NCBI GenBank assembly: GCA_019416065.1
Contig: DXYB01000008.1
Span: 1-63,219, forward strand
Origin: Acidaminococcus sp.
Lineage (GTDB): Bacteria; Bacillota; Negativicutes; Acidaminococcales; Acidaminococcaceae
Length of the DNA stretch: 63,219 bases
Direction of reading: 5' to 3'
The translations under genes were made by a program, and so were the position numbers. The notes beneath the pieces are model-generated. The model saw nothing but the letters and a program-made list of their open reading frames with translations, did no database searches and was not told where the DNA came from. Within the stretch, counting starts at the first letter, position 1, and every line of letters begins with the position of its first letter. Positions 7,505 to 16,826 of the stretch are shown piece after piece.

Positions 7505-9727
7505 TTGGAACAACTAGACGATAAACCGGTGAGTGCGGAAGAATTTTACGCACGCATCAGTACGTATTTAACCCCCCGGGAAGTGGAAGCAGTACGGGAA
7601 GCTTATAATTTTGCTGCGGAGGCCCATGCCAAACAAAAACGGGTTTCCGGCGAGCCCTATATCATCCATCCCTTGGGGGTAGCGTCAATCCTGGCCCAGC
7701 TCCAAATGGATGCAGCCACGCTCTCGGCGGCCTTTCTCCACGATACGGTGGAGGATACGGATGTAACACTGGAGCAATTGACGGATATTTTTGGGCCGGA
7801 AGTGGCTATGCTGGTGGATGGGGTCACCAAACTGGGCCGCATTGAATACATTTCTAGGGAAGAGCAGCAAGTAGAAAATTACCGGAAAATGTTTTTGGCC
7901 ATGGCCAAGGATATCCGGGTGGTACTGATTAAGCTGGCGGACCGCCTGCACAATATGCGGACCATGAAATATATGCCGGAAAATAAGCAAAAACGGATTT
8001 CCAATGAAACGCTGGAAATCTACGCTCCTTTGGCCCACCGGCTGGGAATTTATGCCATCAAATGGGAATTGGAGGATCTGTCCTTCCGGTATATGGATCC
8101 CCAGCACTACTATCAGCTGGTGGAGCAAGTCAAAGCCAAACGGCATGAACGGGAAGCCTGGGTGCAGGAAGCCATGGACGAGCTGCGCAAACTGTGTGAT
8201 GAATCCAATATTCGCTGCGAAATCCAGGGCCGCCCGAAAAGTTTTTACAGCATTTATAAAAAAATGCAGCGGGACCATAAAGGCATCAATGAAATTTATG
8301 ACCTACTGGCGGTACGTGTCCTGGTGGACACCGTGAAAGATTGTTATGGGGTTTTGGGAATTGTCCACGGCAAGTGGAAACCCATTCCGGGACGGTTTAA
8401 GGATTATATTGCCGTCCCCAAATCCAATGGCTACCAGAGCCTTCATACCACGGTGGTGGCAACCAGTGGCCAGCCGCTGGAAATCCAGATCCGCACCTTT
8501 GAAATGCACAAGGTGTCGGAATACGGAGTGGCGGCCCACTGGCGGTACAAGGAATCCGGCGGCTCTAAAATGCCCAGCTCGGCGGATAAAAACGTGGATG
8601 CCAAAATGGCGTGGCTGCGGCAGCTGCTCGACTGGCACCAGGATATGCGGGATCCCCACGAATTTGTGGATTCTGTACGGGTGGACGTATTTTCCGATGA
8701 AGTCTTTGTATTTACCCCCCAGGGGGACGTACTGGATTTGCCCTTTGGGAGCGTTCCCATCGATTTTGCCTACCGGGTGCATACCGGGGTGGGCAATAGC
8801 TGCGTAGGGGCTAAGGTCAACGGGAAAATTGTCCCCTTGGATTACAAACTAAAAAACGGGGATATTGTAGAAATCATTACCAGCAAACAATCCCCCGGGC
8901 CTAGCCGGGACTGGATCAATATTGCTGGATCCAGCCAGACCAAGAATAAAATCAAGCAGTTCTTTAAGAAAGAGCGGCGGGAAGAAAATATCCTGAATGG
9001 ACGGGAAATGCTGGAGCGGGAATGCCGGCGCCTGGGGTATGATGTGAATACCCTGTTAGCCCCGGAAAACCTGAAGGAAGTGGCTTCCCGCAGCCATATG
9101 GACGGCAGCGTGGAAAACTTATTGGCGGCGCTTGGCTATGGCGGCATCATGCTGAACACGGTGATGATGAAGCTAGTGGACATGTACAAAAAGGCCCAGC
9201 GGAAGGATACCCCCAAAAATCTTTCCCAGCTTCTTAGTGAATTGCGTCCTCGGACCACCAAGGCTCATAAGGGCAGTCATGGGATTTTGGTCAAAGGGGA
9301 AAATGACATTATGGTGAAACTGGCCAAATGCTGCAACCCCATTCCCGGTGACGCCATTGTGGGCTACATCACCCGAGGCCACGGCGTCAGCGTGCACCGG
9401 GCGGATTGTCCCAATGTGCTGGCCAATAAGGAAGAAGCGGACCGGCTCATTGAAGTGTCCTGGGATGTAGCTACCGACAGTACGTATAAGGTGGTGCTGC
9501 AGGTGACCGCTTTTGACCAGCCCGGCGTCATGGCCAATATTATGACGGTAGCCAGTGAAACCAAGGTGAATATCAACGCCATCAATGCCCATGTGGATGA
9601 CGATAAAAGTGCAAATATCATTATAGGACTGGATATTACCAGCAATGAACAGTTGACGTATATTATGGGACGCTTGCGCCGGATTAAAGGCGTGTACAAG
9701 GTAGAGCGGAAAACGTCCGGAATGTAG
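7505..9727 (+). CDS. relA: bifunctional (p)ppGpp synthetase/hydrolase (Rel)
   Basis: A 740-residue stringent-response enzyme. TTG 7505 is used as the start, with GAGGTGAG upstream. The domains run in the usual Rel order: HD hydrolase (FLHDTVEDTDV, His79-Asp80), synthetase (GRPKSFYSIYKKM near 245), TGS (VFSDEVFVFTPQGDV near 400), a helical/zinc-finger part (KCCNPIPGD) and a C-terminal ACT domain. The intact HD site indicates both synthesis and hydrolysis of ppGpp, as expected for a single Firmicute Rel. recJ-rel-dtd-MBL in one run is a familiar Firmicute order. Confidence 0.96.
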   Translation: MEQLDDKPVSAEEFYARISTYLTPREVEAVREAYNFAAEAHAKQKRVSGEPYIIHPLGVASILAQLQMDAATLSAAFLHDTVEDTDVTLEQLTDIFGPEVAMLVDGVTKLGRIEYISREEQQVENYRKMFLAMAKDIRVVLIKLADRLHNMRTMKYMPENKQKRISNETLEIYAPLAHRLGIYAIKWELEDLSFRYMDPQHYYQLVEQVKAKRHEREAWVQEAMDELRKLCDESNIRCEIQGRPKSFYSIYKKMQRDHKGINEIYDLLAVRVLVDTVKDCYGVLGIVHGKWKPIPGRFKDYIAVPKSNGYQSLHTTVVATSGQPLEIQIRTFEMHKVSEYGVAAHWRYKESGGSKMPSSADKNVDAKMAWLRQLLDWHQDMRDPHEFVDSVRVDVFSDEVFVFTPQGDVLDLPFGSVPIDFAYRVHTGVGNSCVGAKVNGKIVPLDYKLKNGDIVEIITSKQSPGPSRDWINIAGSSQTKNKIKQFFKKERREENILNGREMLERECRRLGYDVNTLLAPENLKEVASRSHMDGSVENLLAALGYGGIMLNTVMMKLVDMYKKAQRKDTPKNLSQLLSELRPRTTKAHKGSHGILVKGENDIMVKLAKCCNPIPGDAIVGYITRGHGVSVHRADCPNVLANKEEADRLIEVSWDVATDSTYKVVLQVTAFDQPGVMANIMTVASETKVNINAINAHVDDDKSANIIIGLDITSNEQLTYIMGRLRRIKGVYKVERKTSGM

Positions 9728-9737
9728 GAGGCGATGT

Positions 9738-10187
9738 ATGCGGGCTGTGGTGCAAAAAGTCACAGAGGCATCCGTAACGGTGGAGCAGCAGGAAATCAGC
9801 CGGATTGGCAACGGTTTTCTTGTTCTTTTGGGTGTGGAAGAAGGGGATACGGAAAAAGATGCCGCCTATCTGGCAGAAAAAATTGCGGGACTTAGGGTGT
9901 TTGAGGATGCGGACGACAAGATGAACCTGTCTTTGCTGGATACGAAAGGGGCGGTGCTGCTAGTCAGCCAGTTTACCCTTTTGGGGGACGTGCGCCACGG
10001 AAGGCGCCCTTCTTTTACAAAAGCGGCGGCACCAGAAAAAGCGGACGCGCTCTATGCCAAAGTCGCTTTGGTATTGCAGGAAAAGCAGATCCCGGTAGCC
10101 CTGGGAAAATTCCGGGCCCATATGCAGGTGGCGCTCATTAACGACGGACCGGTTACCATTTTATTGGACAGCCGGAAAGTATTTTAA
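9738..10187 (+). CDS. dtd: D-aminoacyl-tRNA deacylase
   Basis: A 149-residue enzyme that removes D-amino acids (and glycine from tRNA-Ala) from mischarged tRNA. Both active-site motifs are present: SQFTLLGD near residue 80, with the conserved Thr, and the cross-subunit Gly-Pro motif NDGPVTILLDS at the C-terminus. The length matches the family exactly. The start MRAVVQKV is the usual N-terminus, with AGGAGGC upstream. It lies 10 bases after rel, the conserved Firmicute arrangement. Confidence 0.96.
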   Translation: MRAVVQKVTEASVTVEQQEISRIGNGFLVLLGVEEGDTEKDAAYLAEKIAGLRVFEDADDKMNLSLLDTKGAVLLVSQFTLLGDVRHGRRPSFTKAAAPEKADALYAKVALVLQEKQIPVALGKFRAHMQVALINDGPVTILLDSRKVF

Positions 10188-10198
10188 TAGGAGGCAGA

Positions 10199-10822
10199 AT
10201 GAAAATTTATCGAGTTGTAGTGGGGCCTATCCAGGAAAACTGCTACATCATAAAAAATGAGGAAAATAATGAGGGGGTCATCATTGACCCCGGCGATGAA
10301 GCGGATCGCATCATGGATACGGTGAAAAAAGCCGGCATCCAAAAAGTTCCTGGGATTTTTATCACCCATGGCCACGGGGACCACATCTCCGCCCTGGACG
10401 AGGTAAAAGCCGCAACAGGGGCCGCTGTGTATATGAGCAAAGAGGACGCGCCCATGCTGAAGGTATGGAACAGCAGCCTGTCCTATTCCACCCGGCGGGA
10501 CAAAAAATTTGATCCCCCGGATTTCTATCTGACTGATGGGGAAACCCTCACGGTAGCAGGCATGGACTTTACCATTGCTGCGACCCCTGGACATACCCCT
10601 GGGGGCGTGTGCATTAAACTGGATGACCTGGTTTTTTGTGGAGACACGATTTTCCTGGAGAGCGTAGGACGGACGGATCTGCCGGGCGGCAGCTATGATG
10701 CGCTGCTGGAAGGCATCAAGAAAAAAATTCTGCCGCTTCCGGATGCGACCAAGCTGTTGCCGGGGCATGGCCCTGCCACCACTGTAGGCTGGGAACGGCG
10801 GCGCAATCCGTTTCTCCAGTAG
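10199..10822 (+). CDS. metallo-beta-lactamase fold hydrolase, glyoxalase II-like
   Basis: A 207-residue protein with the binuclear zinc motif HGHGDH at residues 57-62, a later metal histidine in ATPGHTPGG, an aspartate in FCGDTIF and a final LPGHGPATT. This short form (YcbL/GloB2 type) probably hydrolyses a thioester such as S-lactoylglutathione or a bacillithiol analogue; the real substrate is unknown. It sits 11 bases after dtd in the rel-dtd operon, a frequent neighbour in Firmicutes. AGGAGGC at 10190 supports the start. Confidence 0.88.
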   Translation: MKIYRVVVGPIQENCYIIKNEENNEGVIIDPGDEADRIMDTVKKAGIQKVPGIFITHGHGDHISALDEVKAATGAAVYMSKEDAPMLKVWNSSLSYSTRRDKKFDPPDFYLTDGETLTVAGMDFTIAATPGHTPGGVCIKLDDLVFCGDTIFLESVGRTDLPGGSYDALLEGIKKKILPLPDATKLLPGHGPATTVGWERRRNPFLQ

Positions 10823-10834
10823 GAGGCCTCCCGT

Positions 10835-11887
10835 ATGGATGATAGGCAGGGTAGGCCTAGGAGCCTTATGGCCAAATTGATTTTTTCCCTTTTGGTGTTT
10901 CTGGCCTTTTATATTGTCACCAAAAGTTTTTTGCCCGTATTTCTGGCGATCGCCATGAGTTTTTTGCTGTATCCCATAGTCAATTTTTTAGAAAAACGAC
11001 AAATTTTCGGGCACGCCATCCCCAATACGCTGGCAGTCCTGGCCTCTTTTCTCGTTTTTGGCCTGTTTGTATTTGTAGCGGCCAATATTCTCATCGTCCC
11101 GCTGGCTACGCAGGTGTCCAATCTATTAAAAGCGATGCCGGATCTGGCGGCGCGGGCCAATGAAAGCTTTACGCTTTTTTTGGGGACGGAAGCCCAAAAA
11201 TTGCCGCCCAGCTTTCGGACCATGCTGCAGCAGGCAGCCAGTAGCATTAGCAGTACGCTGTTAGGCTTTTTGAAGGATATGCTTACAGGCACGGTGCAGG
11301 TGGCAAGAAGCCTGGCAGGCTTGGTGCTGGTTCCTTTTTTAAGTTTTTATTTCTTAAAGGACTGGCGTACCCTAAAGGATATGGTGGTGGATTTATTTTC
11401 CTATGAAAAACAGCCCCTTGCCAATCAAGTTCTGGGGGATATTGGGAGAATGCTGTGCACGTATATGGACAATATGTTCAAGCTGTGCTTTATTGCAGCG
11501 TTTTGCTTGACACTGGGCAACTGGATTTTAGGCGTGCAGTATACGCTGGTCTTAGGATTTTTGGCGCTGATTACAGAAATCATCCCGCTGGTGGGCAGCG
11601 TGGTAGGGACGCTGGCTGCCGTCTTTATTGCCCTGCTCCAGAATCCGTCCCTGGCCCTTAAGGTGCTGCTGCTGTATCTGGTGTATTATCAGCTGGATTC
11701 CCAGTTTATTATGCCCAATCTGATGGGGCACAGCATTACTCTGCACCCGGTGCTGATTATCCTAGCCGTTTTAATCGGCGGGCAGATCGGCGGCGTGCCA
11801 GGACTGGTATTTGCAGTGCCTGTCCTCATCATTGTCAAAGTGCTGTATGGGTACTTCTGGCATAGGGGAGAAAAACGAATCCAGTGA
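10835..11887 (+). CDS. AI-2E family (PerM/YtvI-like) transporter
   Basis: A 350-residue polytopic membrane protein. Hydrophobic segments appear near residues 12-45 (a pair), 62-90, 145-170, 205-225, 230-260, 270-290 and 305-335, the AI-2E transporter layout with a soluble loop after the third helix. The family name comes from a putative autoinducer-2 exporter, but most members are uncharacterised and some are sodium-proton antiporters, so no substrate is claimed. It begins 12 bases after the MBL gene with AGGAGG upstream. An internal Met at 10868 is a possible alternative start. Confidence 0.82.
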   Translation: MDDRQGRPRSLMAKLIFSLLVFLAFYIVTKSFLPVFLAIAMSFLLYPIVNFLEKRQIFGHAIPNTLAVLASFLVFGLFVFVAANILIVPLATQVSNLLKAMPDLAARANESFTLFLGTEAQKLPPSFRTMLQQAASSISSTLLGFLKDMLTGTVQVARSLAGLVLVPFLSFYFLKDWRTLKDMVVDLFSYEKQPLANQVLGDIGRMLCTYMDNMFKLCFIAAFCLTLGNWILGVQYTLVLGFLALITEIIPLVGSVVGTLAAVFIALLQNPSLALKVLLLYLVYYQLDSQFIMPNLMGHSITLHPVLIILAVLIGGQIGGVPGLVFAVPVLIIVKVLYGYFWHRGEKRIQ

Positions 11888-11891
11888 AAGG

Positions 11892-11920
11892 TAAGGAGTG
11901 TGTTGAAATGGCACTCCTTA
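11892..11920 (+). terminator. hairpin between the permease gene and hisS
   Basis: TAAGGAGTG (11892-11900) and CACTCCTTA (11912-11920) form a perfect 9-bp stem, but only a weak U-stretch follows. It is either an inefficient terminator or a processing or attenuation hairpin before hisS. Confidence 0.5.
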
Positions 11921-11972
11921 TTGTGGTAAAATTATTAAGTTCAAACACATCCTGTGAACGGAGGGGATACTT

Positions 11973-13226
11973 ATGTTAACTGAGGCACCTCGTGGTACCA
12001 AAGACATTCTGCCTGGCACTGTTGGTGGTTGGCGGTATGTAGAGCAAATTATTCGGGATGTATGCCGTGAATTCAACTATCAAGAGATCAGAACTCCGAT
12101 TTTTGAACATACGGAACTGTTCCAAAGAGGCATTGGAGACGGCACGGATGTTGTGGATAAGGAAATGTACACCTTCAATGACCGCAGCGGCCGGAGTATT
12201 ACCCTGCGCCCGGAAAATACGGCCAGTGTAGTACGCTCTTTTGTGGAAAATAAATTGTATGCGGATTCGCTGCCTCTCAAGGTCTTTTATATTGGGCCTA
12301 TGTTCCGCTATGACCGGCCCCAGGCTGGGCGGATGCGGCAATTCCACCAGTTTGGCGTGGAAGCGCTGGGCAGTGAGTCCCCTGCCGTGGATGCGGAAAC
12401 CATTCTACTGTTTTTGACCGTTTTGCGGCGGTTGGGTCTGAAAGACTTAAAACTTAAAATCAATTCTGTAGGCGACCCCAATTGTCGCCCCCAGCACCGG
12501 AAACTGCTGCAGGACTATTTCCGGCCGCATTTAAATGAACTTTGCGAGGATTGCCAGCACCGGTTTGAACGGAGCCCGCTGCGAATCCTGGACTGCAAAG
12601 TGGATGCGGATAAACCCTTTATGGCCGGGGCTCCGAAGATTACGGACAACCTGTGTGCCGATTGCCATGATCACTTTGAACTGGTGAAAAAATTCCTTAC
12701 GGAAGCGGGCGTGGACTACGAAGTGGATAGTAACCTGGTCCGGGGGCTGGATTATTACACCAAGACCGCTTTTGAAGTACAGTACGCACCCCTAGGCGGG
12801 CAAAGTGCCGTGGGCGGCGGTGGCCGTTACGATGGATTGGTGGAAGAACTGGGCGGACCCAGTACCCCTGGCGTGGGCTTTGCCATGGGCCTGGAGCGGA
12901 TTCTTTTGGCGCTGCAGAAACAGGGCCTGTTGCCTGAAGGTAAAGAAGCCATCGATGTGTATGGCATTGTACCTGACAAAGAGGGCGCTGCAGACGCTTT
13001 CCGTACCATTACGGCCCTGCGGGAAAAGGGCCTATCCTGCGACATTGATTTCATGGACCGCAGCATGAAAGCCCAGATGAAACAAGCCAACCGGGATGGG
13101 GCTAAGTATGCCCTGATCTTTGGGGAAGAAGAACGCAAACATGGCGCTGTCACCGTGCGGAATATGGAAGACAGCAGCCAGGAAACGGTTAAATTCGAAG
13201 AGCTGGAAAACTATCTGACAAAATAA
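11973..13226 (+). CDS. hisS: histidyl-tRNA synthetase
   Basis: A 417-residue class II synthetase charging tRNA-His. It opens with the conserved EAPRGTKDILP. Motif 2 is FRYDRPQAGRMRQFHQFG near residue 110; the histidine-binding stretch LVRGLDYYTKTAFEV is near 250; motif 3 is GFAMGLERIL near 305. The anticodon-binding domain fills the last 100 residues. Length is normal. GGAGGGG precedes the ATG. No T-box leader is visible upstream. aspS follows 22 bases later, the standard hisS-aspS pair of Firmicutes. Confidence 0.97.
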   Translation: MLTEAPRGTKDILPGTVGGWRYVEQIIRDVCREFNYQEIRTPIFEHTELFQRGIGDGTDVVDKEMYTFNDRSGRSITLRPENTASVVRSFVENKLYADSLPLKVFYIGPMFRYDRPQAGRMRQFHQFGVEALGSESPAVDAETILLFLTVLRRLGLKDLKLKINSVGDPNCRPQHRKLLQDYFRPHLNELCEDCQHRFERSPLRILDCKVDADKPFMAGAPKITDNLCADCHDHFELVKKFLTEAGVDYEVDSNLVRGLDYYTKTAFEVQYAPLGGQSAVGGGGRYDGLVEELGGPSTPGVGFAMGLERILLALQKQGLLPEGKEAIDVYGIVPDKEGAADAFRTITALREKGLSCDIDFMDRSMKAQMKQANRDGAKYALIFGEEERKHGAVTVRNMEDSSQETVKFEELENYLTK

Positions 13227-13248
13227 GAAACCAGAGGTGTAAAAGGGA

Positions 13249-15060
13249 ATGAGTATGGAGCGCAGTCACTATTGTGGTGACTTGAGAAAAGCGGACGCCG
13301 GCAAAACAGTAACCCTGTGCGGCTGGGTCAGCAAACGACGGGATCACGGCGGGATTATTTTTATCGACCTGCGGGATCGGCATGGGCTTATGCAGGTAGT
13401 GATTGACCCGGCCCATGATGCAAAAGATTTTCATAAAGCAGAAGCGGTGCGCAGTGAATATGTATTGCAGGTAAAAGGCCTGGTACGGGAGCGTACCCCG
13501 GAAACCGTGAACCCCAATTTACCCACCGGGGAAGTGGAAGTGGTCGTTAAGGAACTGCAGGTACTCAATGCGTCTAAAACGCCTCCCTTTTATATCCAGG
13601 ATGGGGTGGATGTGGACGAAAGTGTCCGCCTCCGCTATCGCTATCTGGACCTGCGGCGTCCGGAAATGCAAAAGAACTTTATCCTGCGCCACAAGGTTAC
13701 CAAAGCCATTCGGGACTTTTTGGACACCAAGGATTTCCTGGAAATTGAAACCCCTATGCTGTGCAAGAGCACGCCGGAAGGTGCACGGGACTATCTGGTA
13801 CCCAGCCGGGTGAACCCGGGGAAATTCTATGCGCTGCCCCAGTCTCCCCAATTGTTTAAACAATTACTGATGATTGCCGGGATGGAACGGTATTTCCAAA
13901 TTGCCCGCTGCTTCCGGGATGAGGATCTGCGTGCAGACCGGCAGCCGGAATTTACCCAGCTGGATATTGAAATGTCCTTTGTGGATGAGGATGATGTAAT
14001 GAGCCTTACCGAACAGCTCATTGCCTATGTCTTTAAGCAAACCATGAATGTGGACGTGCCCCTGCCCCTGCCCCGTATGACCTGGGATGAAGCCATGGAC
14101 CAGTATGGCAGTGACAAACCGGATCTGCGTTTTGGCATGCCGCTGGTGAATATGAATGAAGCCCTGGCAGGGACCCAGTTTAAAGTTTTTAAAGATATTT
14201 TGGACCACGCTGGCTTGGTGAAGGCCATCACCGTAAAAGGTTACAGCACCATTCCCAGACGGGAACTGGACGGCCTGGTGGATTTTGTAGGGACCTACGG
14301 TGCCAAGGGCCTGGCTTGGATCATTGTCAATGAAGATGGTTCCATCAAGAGCCCCATTGCAAAATTCTTCTCCGACGAAGAAATCCAGCGTATTCTTGCT
14401 GCCGGCAAAGCGGAAAAGGGCGACGTGATGCTCTTTGTGGCTGACCGGAAACCCAAAGTGGTGGCCCAAGCACTGGGCGCACTGCGTCTGGAAATGGGCA
14501 AGCGCCGGGGCCTTATTGACCCTGACAAGCTGGCCTTTACTTGGGTGGTAAAATTCCCCATGTTCGAATACAGCGAGGAAGAACATCGCTATGTGGCAGA
14601 ACACCATCCGTTTACCTCTCCCTGCGACGGGCATGAGGATAAGCTAATTGAAGATCCTGGTCACTGCTATGCTAAGGCTTATGATATGGTGCTAAACGGC
14701 GTAGAAGTGGGCGGCGGTTCCATCCGTATCCATGACGAAGCCGTGCAGGATAAGGTCTTTAAGGCCATTGGGCTTACCAAGGAACAGGCTCATGAAAAAT
14801 TTGGTTTCCTGCTGAAAGCCTTTGAATATGGGGCACCTCCCCATGGGGGCTTGGCCTTTGGTTTGGACCGCTTGGTGATGTTGATGGCCAAACGGCCCAG
14901 TATCCGTGACGTGATTGCCTTCCCGAAGACACAGAACGCCATCGACATGATGTGTGATGCGCCGAATGTGGTGGAAGAAAAACAGATGCGGGAGCTGCAT
15001 ATCCGCAGTACCGTGGTGAAAAAAGACAAAGAAAAAGAAACGACTCCTAAAGCCGAGTAA
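13249..15060 (+). CDS. aspS: aspartyl-tRNA synthetase
   Basis: A 603-residue class II synthetase of the bacterial type. It contains an N-terminal OB-fold that reads the anticodon (LCGWVSKRRDHGGIIFIDLR), motif 2 (ARCFRDEDLRADRQPEFTQL), the GAD insertion domain of about 120 residues, and motif 3 (GGLAFGLDRLVMLMA). Whether it is discriminating (tRNA-Asp only) or also charges tRNA-Asn cannot be settled here. ATG 13249 or the Met two codons later (MERSHY) may be the start. A strong terminator follows the gene. Confidence 0.97.
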   Translation: MSMERSHYCGDLRKADAGKTVTLCGWVSKRRDHGGIIFIDLRDRHGLMQVVIDPAHDAKDFHKAEAVRSEYVLQVKGLVRERTPETVNPNLPTGEVEVVVKELQVLNASKTPPFYIQDGVDVDESVRLRYRYLDLRRPEMQKNFILRHKVTKAIRDFLDTKDFLEIETPMLCKSTPEGARDYLVPSRVNPGKFYALPQSPQLFKQLLMIAGMERYFQIARCFRDEDLRADRQPEFTQLDIEMSFVDEDDVMSLTEQLIAYVFKQTMNVDVPLPLPRMTWDEAMDQYGSDKPDLRFGMPLVNMNEALAGTQFKVFKDILDHAGLVKAITVKGYSTIPRRELDGLVDFVGTYGAKGLAWIIVNEDGSIKSPIAKFFSDEEIQRILAAGKAEKGDVMLFVADRKPKVVAQALGALRLEMGKRRGLIDPDKLAFTWVVKFPMFEYSEEEHRYVAEHHPFTSPCDGHEDKLIEDPGHCYAKAYDMVLNGVEVGGGSIRIHDEAVQDKVFKAIGLTKEQAHEKFGFLLKAFEYGAPPHGGLAFGLDRLVMLMAKRPSIRDVIAFPKTQNAIDMMCDAPNVVEEKQMRELHIRSTVVKKDKEKETTPKAE

Positions 15061-15073
15061 ATAGGCTTACCCA

Positions 15074-15120
15074 CGAGGGGGAGCGATGAAGAAGTACTTC
15101 ATTGCTCCCCCTCGTTTTTT
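15074..15120 (+). terminator. strong terminator after hisS-aspS
   Basis: CGAGGGGGAGC and GCTCCCCCTCG form the base of a long stem with an inner ATGAAG/CTTCAT stem, followed by TTTTTT. Confidence 0.93.
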
Positions 15121-15518
15121 GATGGTCAATACAAGGGGAGAGAGGTAATCATGATTATAGGATTTAACCATGAATAAAAATATTGTTTATATGAATTATT
15201 TACATTATAAAAAGAAAAAGATAAAAAAGATTTCAGAAACTGTTATTAATTACAATTGTATTTAATTTGCACTTGCAATTTTATTTCGAAATTTGTATAC
15301 TAAAACAGCGCAAAATCTCTGAAAAAGTAAGGAAAAGGAGGTGTCTGGGGTTATAAACTGCTGCAAAGCGGCAAAACGCAGAAATTTGTGTAGGATTTAA
15401 TAAATTCCCGGTGATGGGGAGGGGTAAGCTGCCAGAAATGGCAGTGCATAGATTGCATTACGCAGAATTGCCGGAAAAATCCGCAAAATAATCTAAATAA
15501 TGGGGGAAATAAGAACAC
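15121..15518 (+). promoter_or_regulatory. 398-bp upstream region of the autotransporter, with promoter and long leader
   Basis: No gene is seen here. A perfect palindrome TAATCATGATTA lies at 15146-15157. A good promoter follows: TTGCAA (15273-15278), 17-bp spacer, TATACT (15296-15301). Transcription from it would give a leader of about 210 bases containing a CTGCCA-GAAA-TGGCAG tetraloop hairpin near 15431-15446, before the start codon at 15519. Upstream DNA is strongly AT-rich. Long structured leaders can control surface proteins; no known riboswitch is recognised. Confidence 0.6.
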
Positions 15519-16826
15519 ATGAAAAAGACGAACAAAATTTTAGAAGCAGTCATTCTCAGTAGTTTACTGACCATGCCGGCGCTAGTCAGTGCTGAAAACG
15601 TCCAGTTCCAATTGGGCGATGTGATGGTGAACGAAGAGTTAAAAGTGGCAACTAATCAGGGAGGGCCCCTGATTGCAGGGGAGGAAGGCAGTACGGTTTC
15701 TATTGAAAAAGCCTCAGGTAACGACACCTATAGTGCGCTGTTTGCAGGGAATAATAAAGGCTTGGTTGTAAAGGGCAAGACCATTACCAGCAACAGTGTA
15801 CTTGTTGCCAGTGGGGCTACTGCGGCTGTAGGCAACAGCTCTACCGATGCGGTGACCATCACTGGCCGCGGCGAGGCATGGGGCAAGTTTGGTATTTTGG
15901 CCTTAGATGATGATAAGACGGCATCTAACGCGCCCCATGTAACGGTGGAAGGCAAAACCGTTACTATCAGCACGGATTCAAAAAACGGTGCAGCCCTTTG
16001 GGTACAGAATAATACCCAGTTAGCTTCCGCTCCAGATGAAGTGGCTTCCATCACAGTAACAGGGGATGCGATCAATCTGACTGCTCCTAAGGCAGCCATT
16101 GTGAACTACTCCAACGGACAGATCACCCTTACTGGGGATACTATGATTACCGCTCCTGTCGCCCTTGATGTTCGTGGCTATTCCACCACAAATATCAATA
16201 CGGATGGGGCCCATAAAACGGTCATAAATGGGGATATTACCTTTGAAACCCCGGCTACTGCTGGTAACAAACAAGCTAGTGGGGAGAAAATCAATGCCTA
16301 TGTGAACCTGAATCTCACTGGCAAGGACTCTGTGTGGACCGGTCGTGCCTATGCGGAATATGATAACGAGGAACATCTGGCGGGGGACGAGTTCCGGGGA
16401 GACGTCACTGGGATGCATCTAACCATGAAAGACGGTGCCACCTGGAACGTTACCGGTGGCAGCCTTATGAACACGCTGGATGCGGATAACAGCACAGTCA
16501 ACCTGGAAGCGGCCAATGCCAAGCTTATGGCTGACAAGGCGACACTTACGGGCGGCACGGTCAACCTGAATGGGGAAGGCAGCAGCCTGCAATCGGATGC
16601 GCTCACAGCGTCCGGCACCACCTTTAACTTCAATGGGGAAAAGGCAGCGCTGCTGGGGAAGGCTACCTTAGATGGCGGCACGGTCAATGTGAATCATACT
16701 GCCACCGCCGGGGCCCTGACGCTGAACGATGCTACCATCAATCTAAATGGCAATGGTACCCAAATGACGGTGGAGAGTCTTGCAGGTTCTAAAGCCGTGG
16801 TCAATACGGAAAGCTTAGAGAACTAA
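15519..16826 (+). CDS. autotransporter passenger, N-terminal part, ended by an in-frame TAA
   Basis: A 435-residue protein with a signal peptide (MKKTNKILEA, hydrophobic core, cleavage after LVSA at about residue 26). The rest is low-complexity Ser/Thr/Asn/Gly beta-helix sequence with irregular repeats such as GGTVNLNGEGSSL and GGTVNVNHTA, typical of autotransporter passengers. Translation stops at TAA 16824-16826. The very next codon continues in the same frame through the rest of the passenger and a complete beta-barrel. Without the stop the protein would have about 820 residues, a normal autotransporter. As it stands the passenger would reach the periplasm with no barrel. Nonsense mutation, stop readthrough or sequencing error are all possible. 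Confidence 0.75.
   Translation: MKKTNKILEAVILSSLLTMPALVSAENVQFQLGDVMVNEELKVATNQGGPLIAGEEGSTVSIEKASGNDTYSALFAGNNKGLVVKGKTITSNSVLVASGATAAVGNSSTDAVTITGRGEAWGKFGILALDDDKTASNAPHVTVEGKTVTISTDSKNGAALWVQNNTQLASAPDEVASITVTGDAINLTAPKAAIVNYSNGQITLTGDTMITAPVALDVRGYSTTNINTDGAHKTVINGDITFETPATAGNKQASGEKINAYVNLNLTGKDSVWTGRAYAEYDNEEHLAGDEFRGDVTGMHLTMKDGATWNVTGGSLMNTLDADNSTVNLEAANAKLMADKATLTGGTVNLNGEGSSLQSDALTASGTTFNFNGEKAALLGKATLDGGTVNVNHTATAGALTLNDATINLNGNGTQMTVESLAGSKAVVNTESLEN

Noticed and set aside
11892..11972. T-box leader before hisS
   Set aside because: No specifier stem, no T-box sequence; only a short hairpin.
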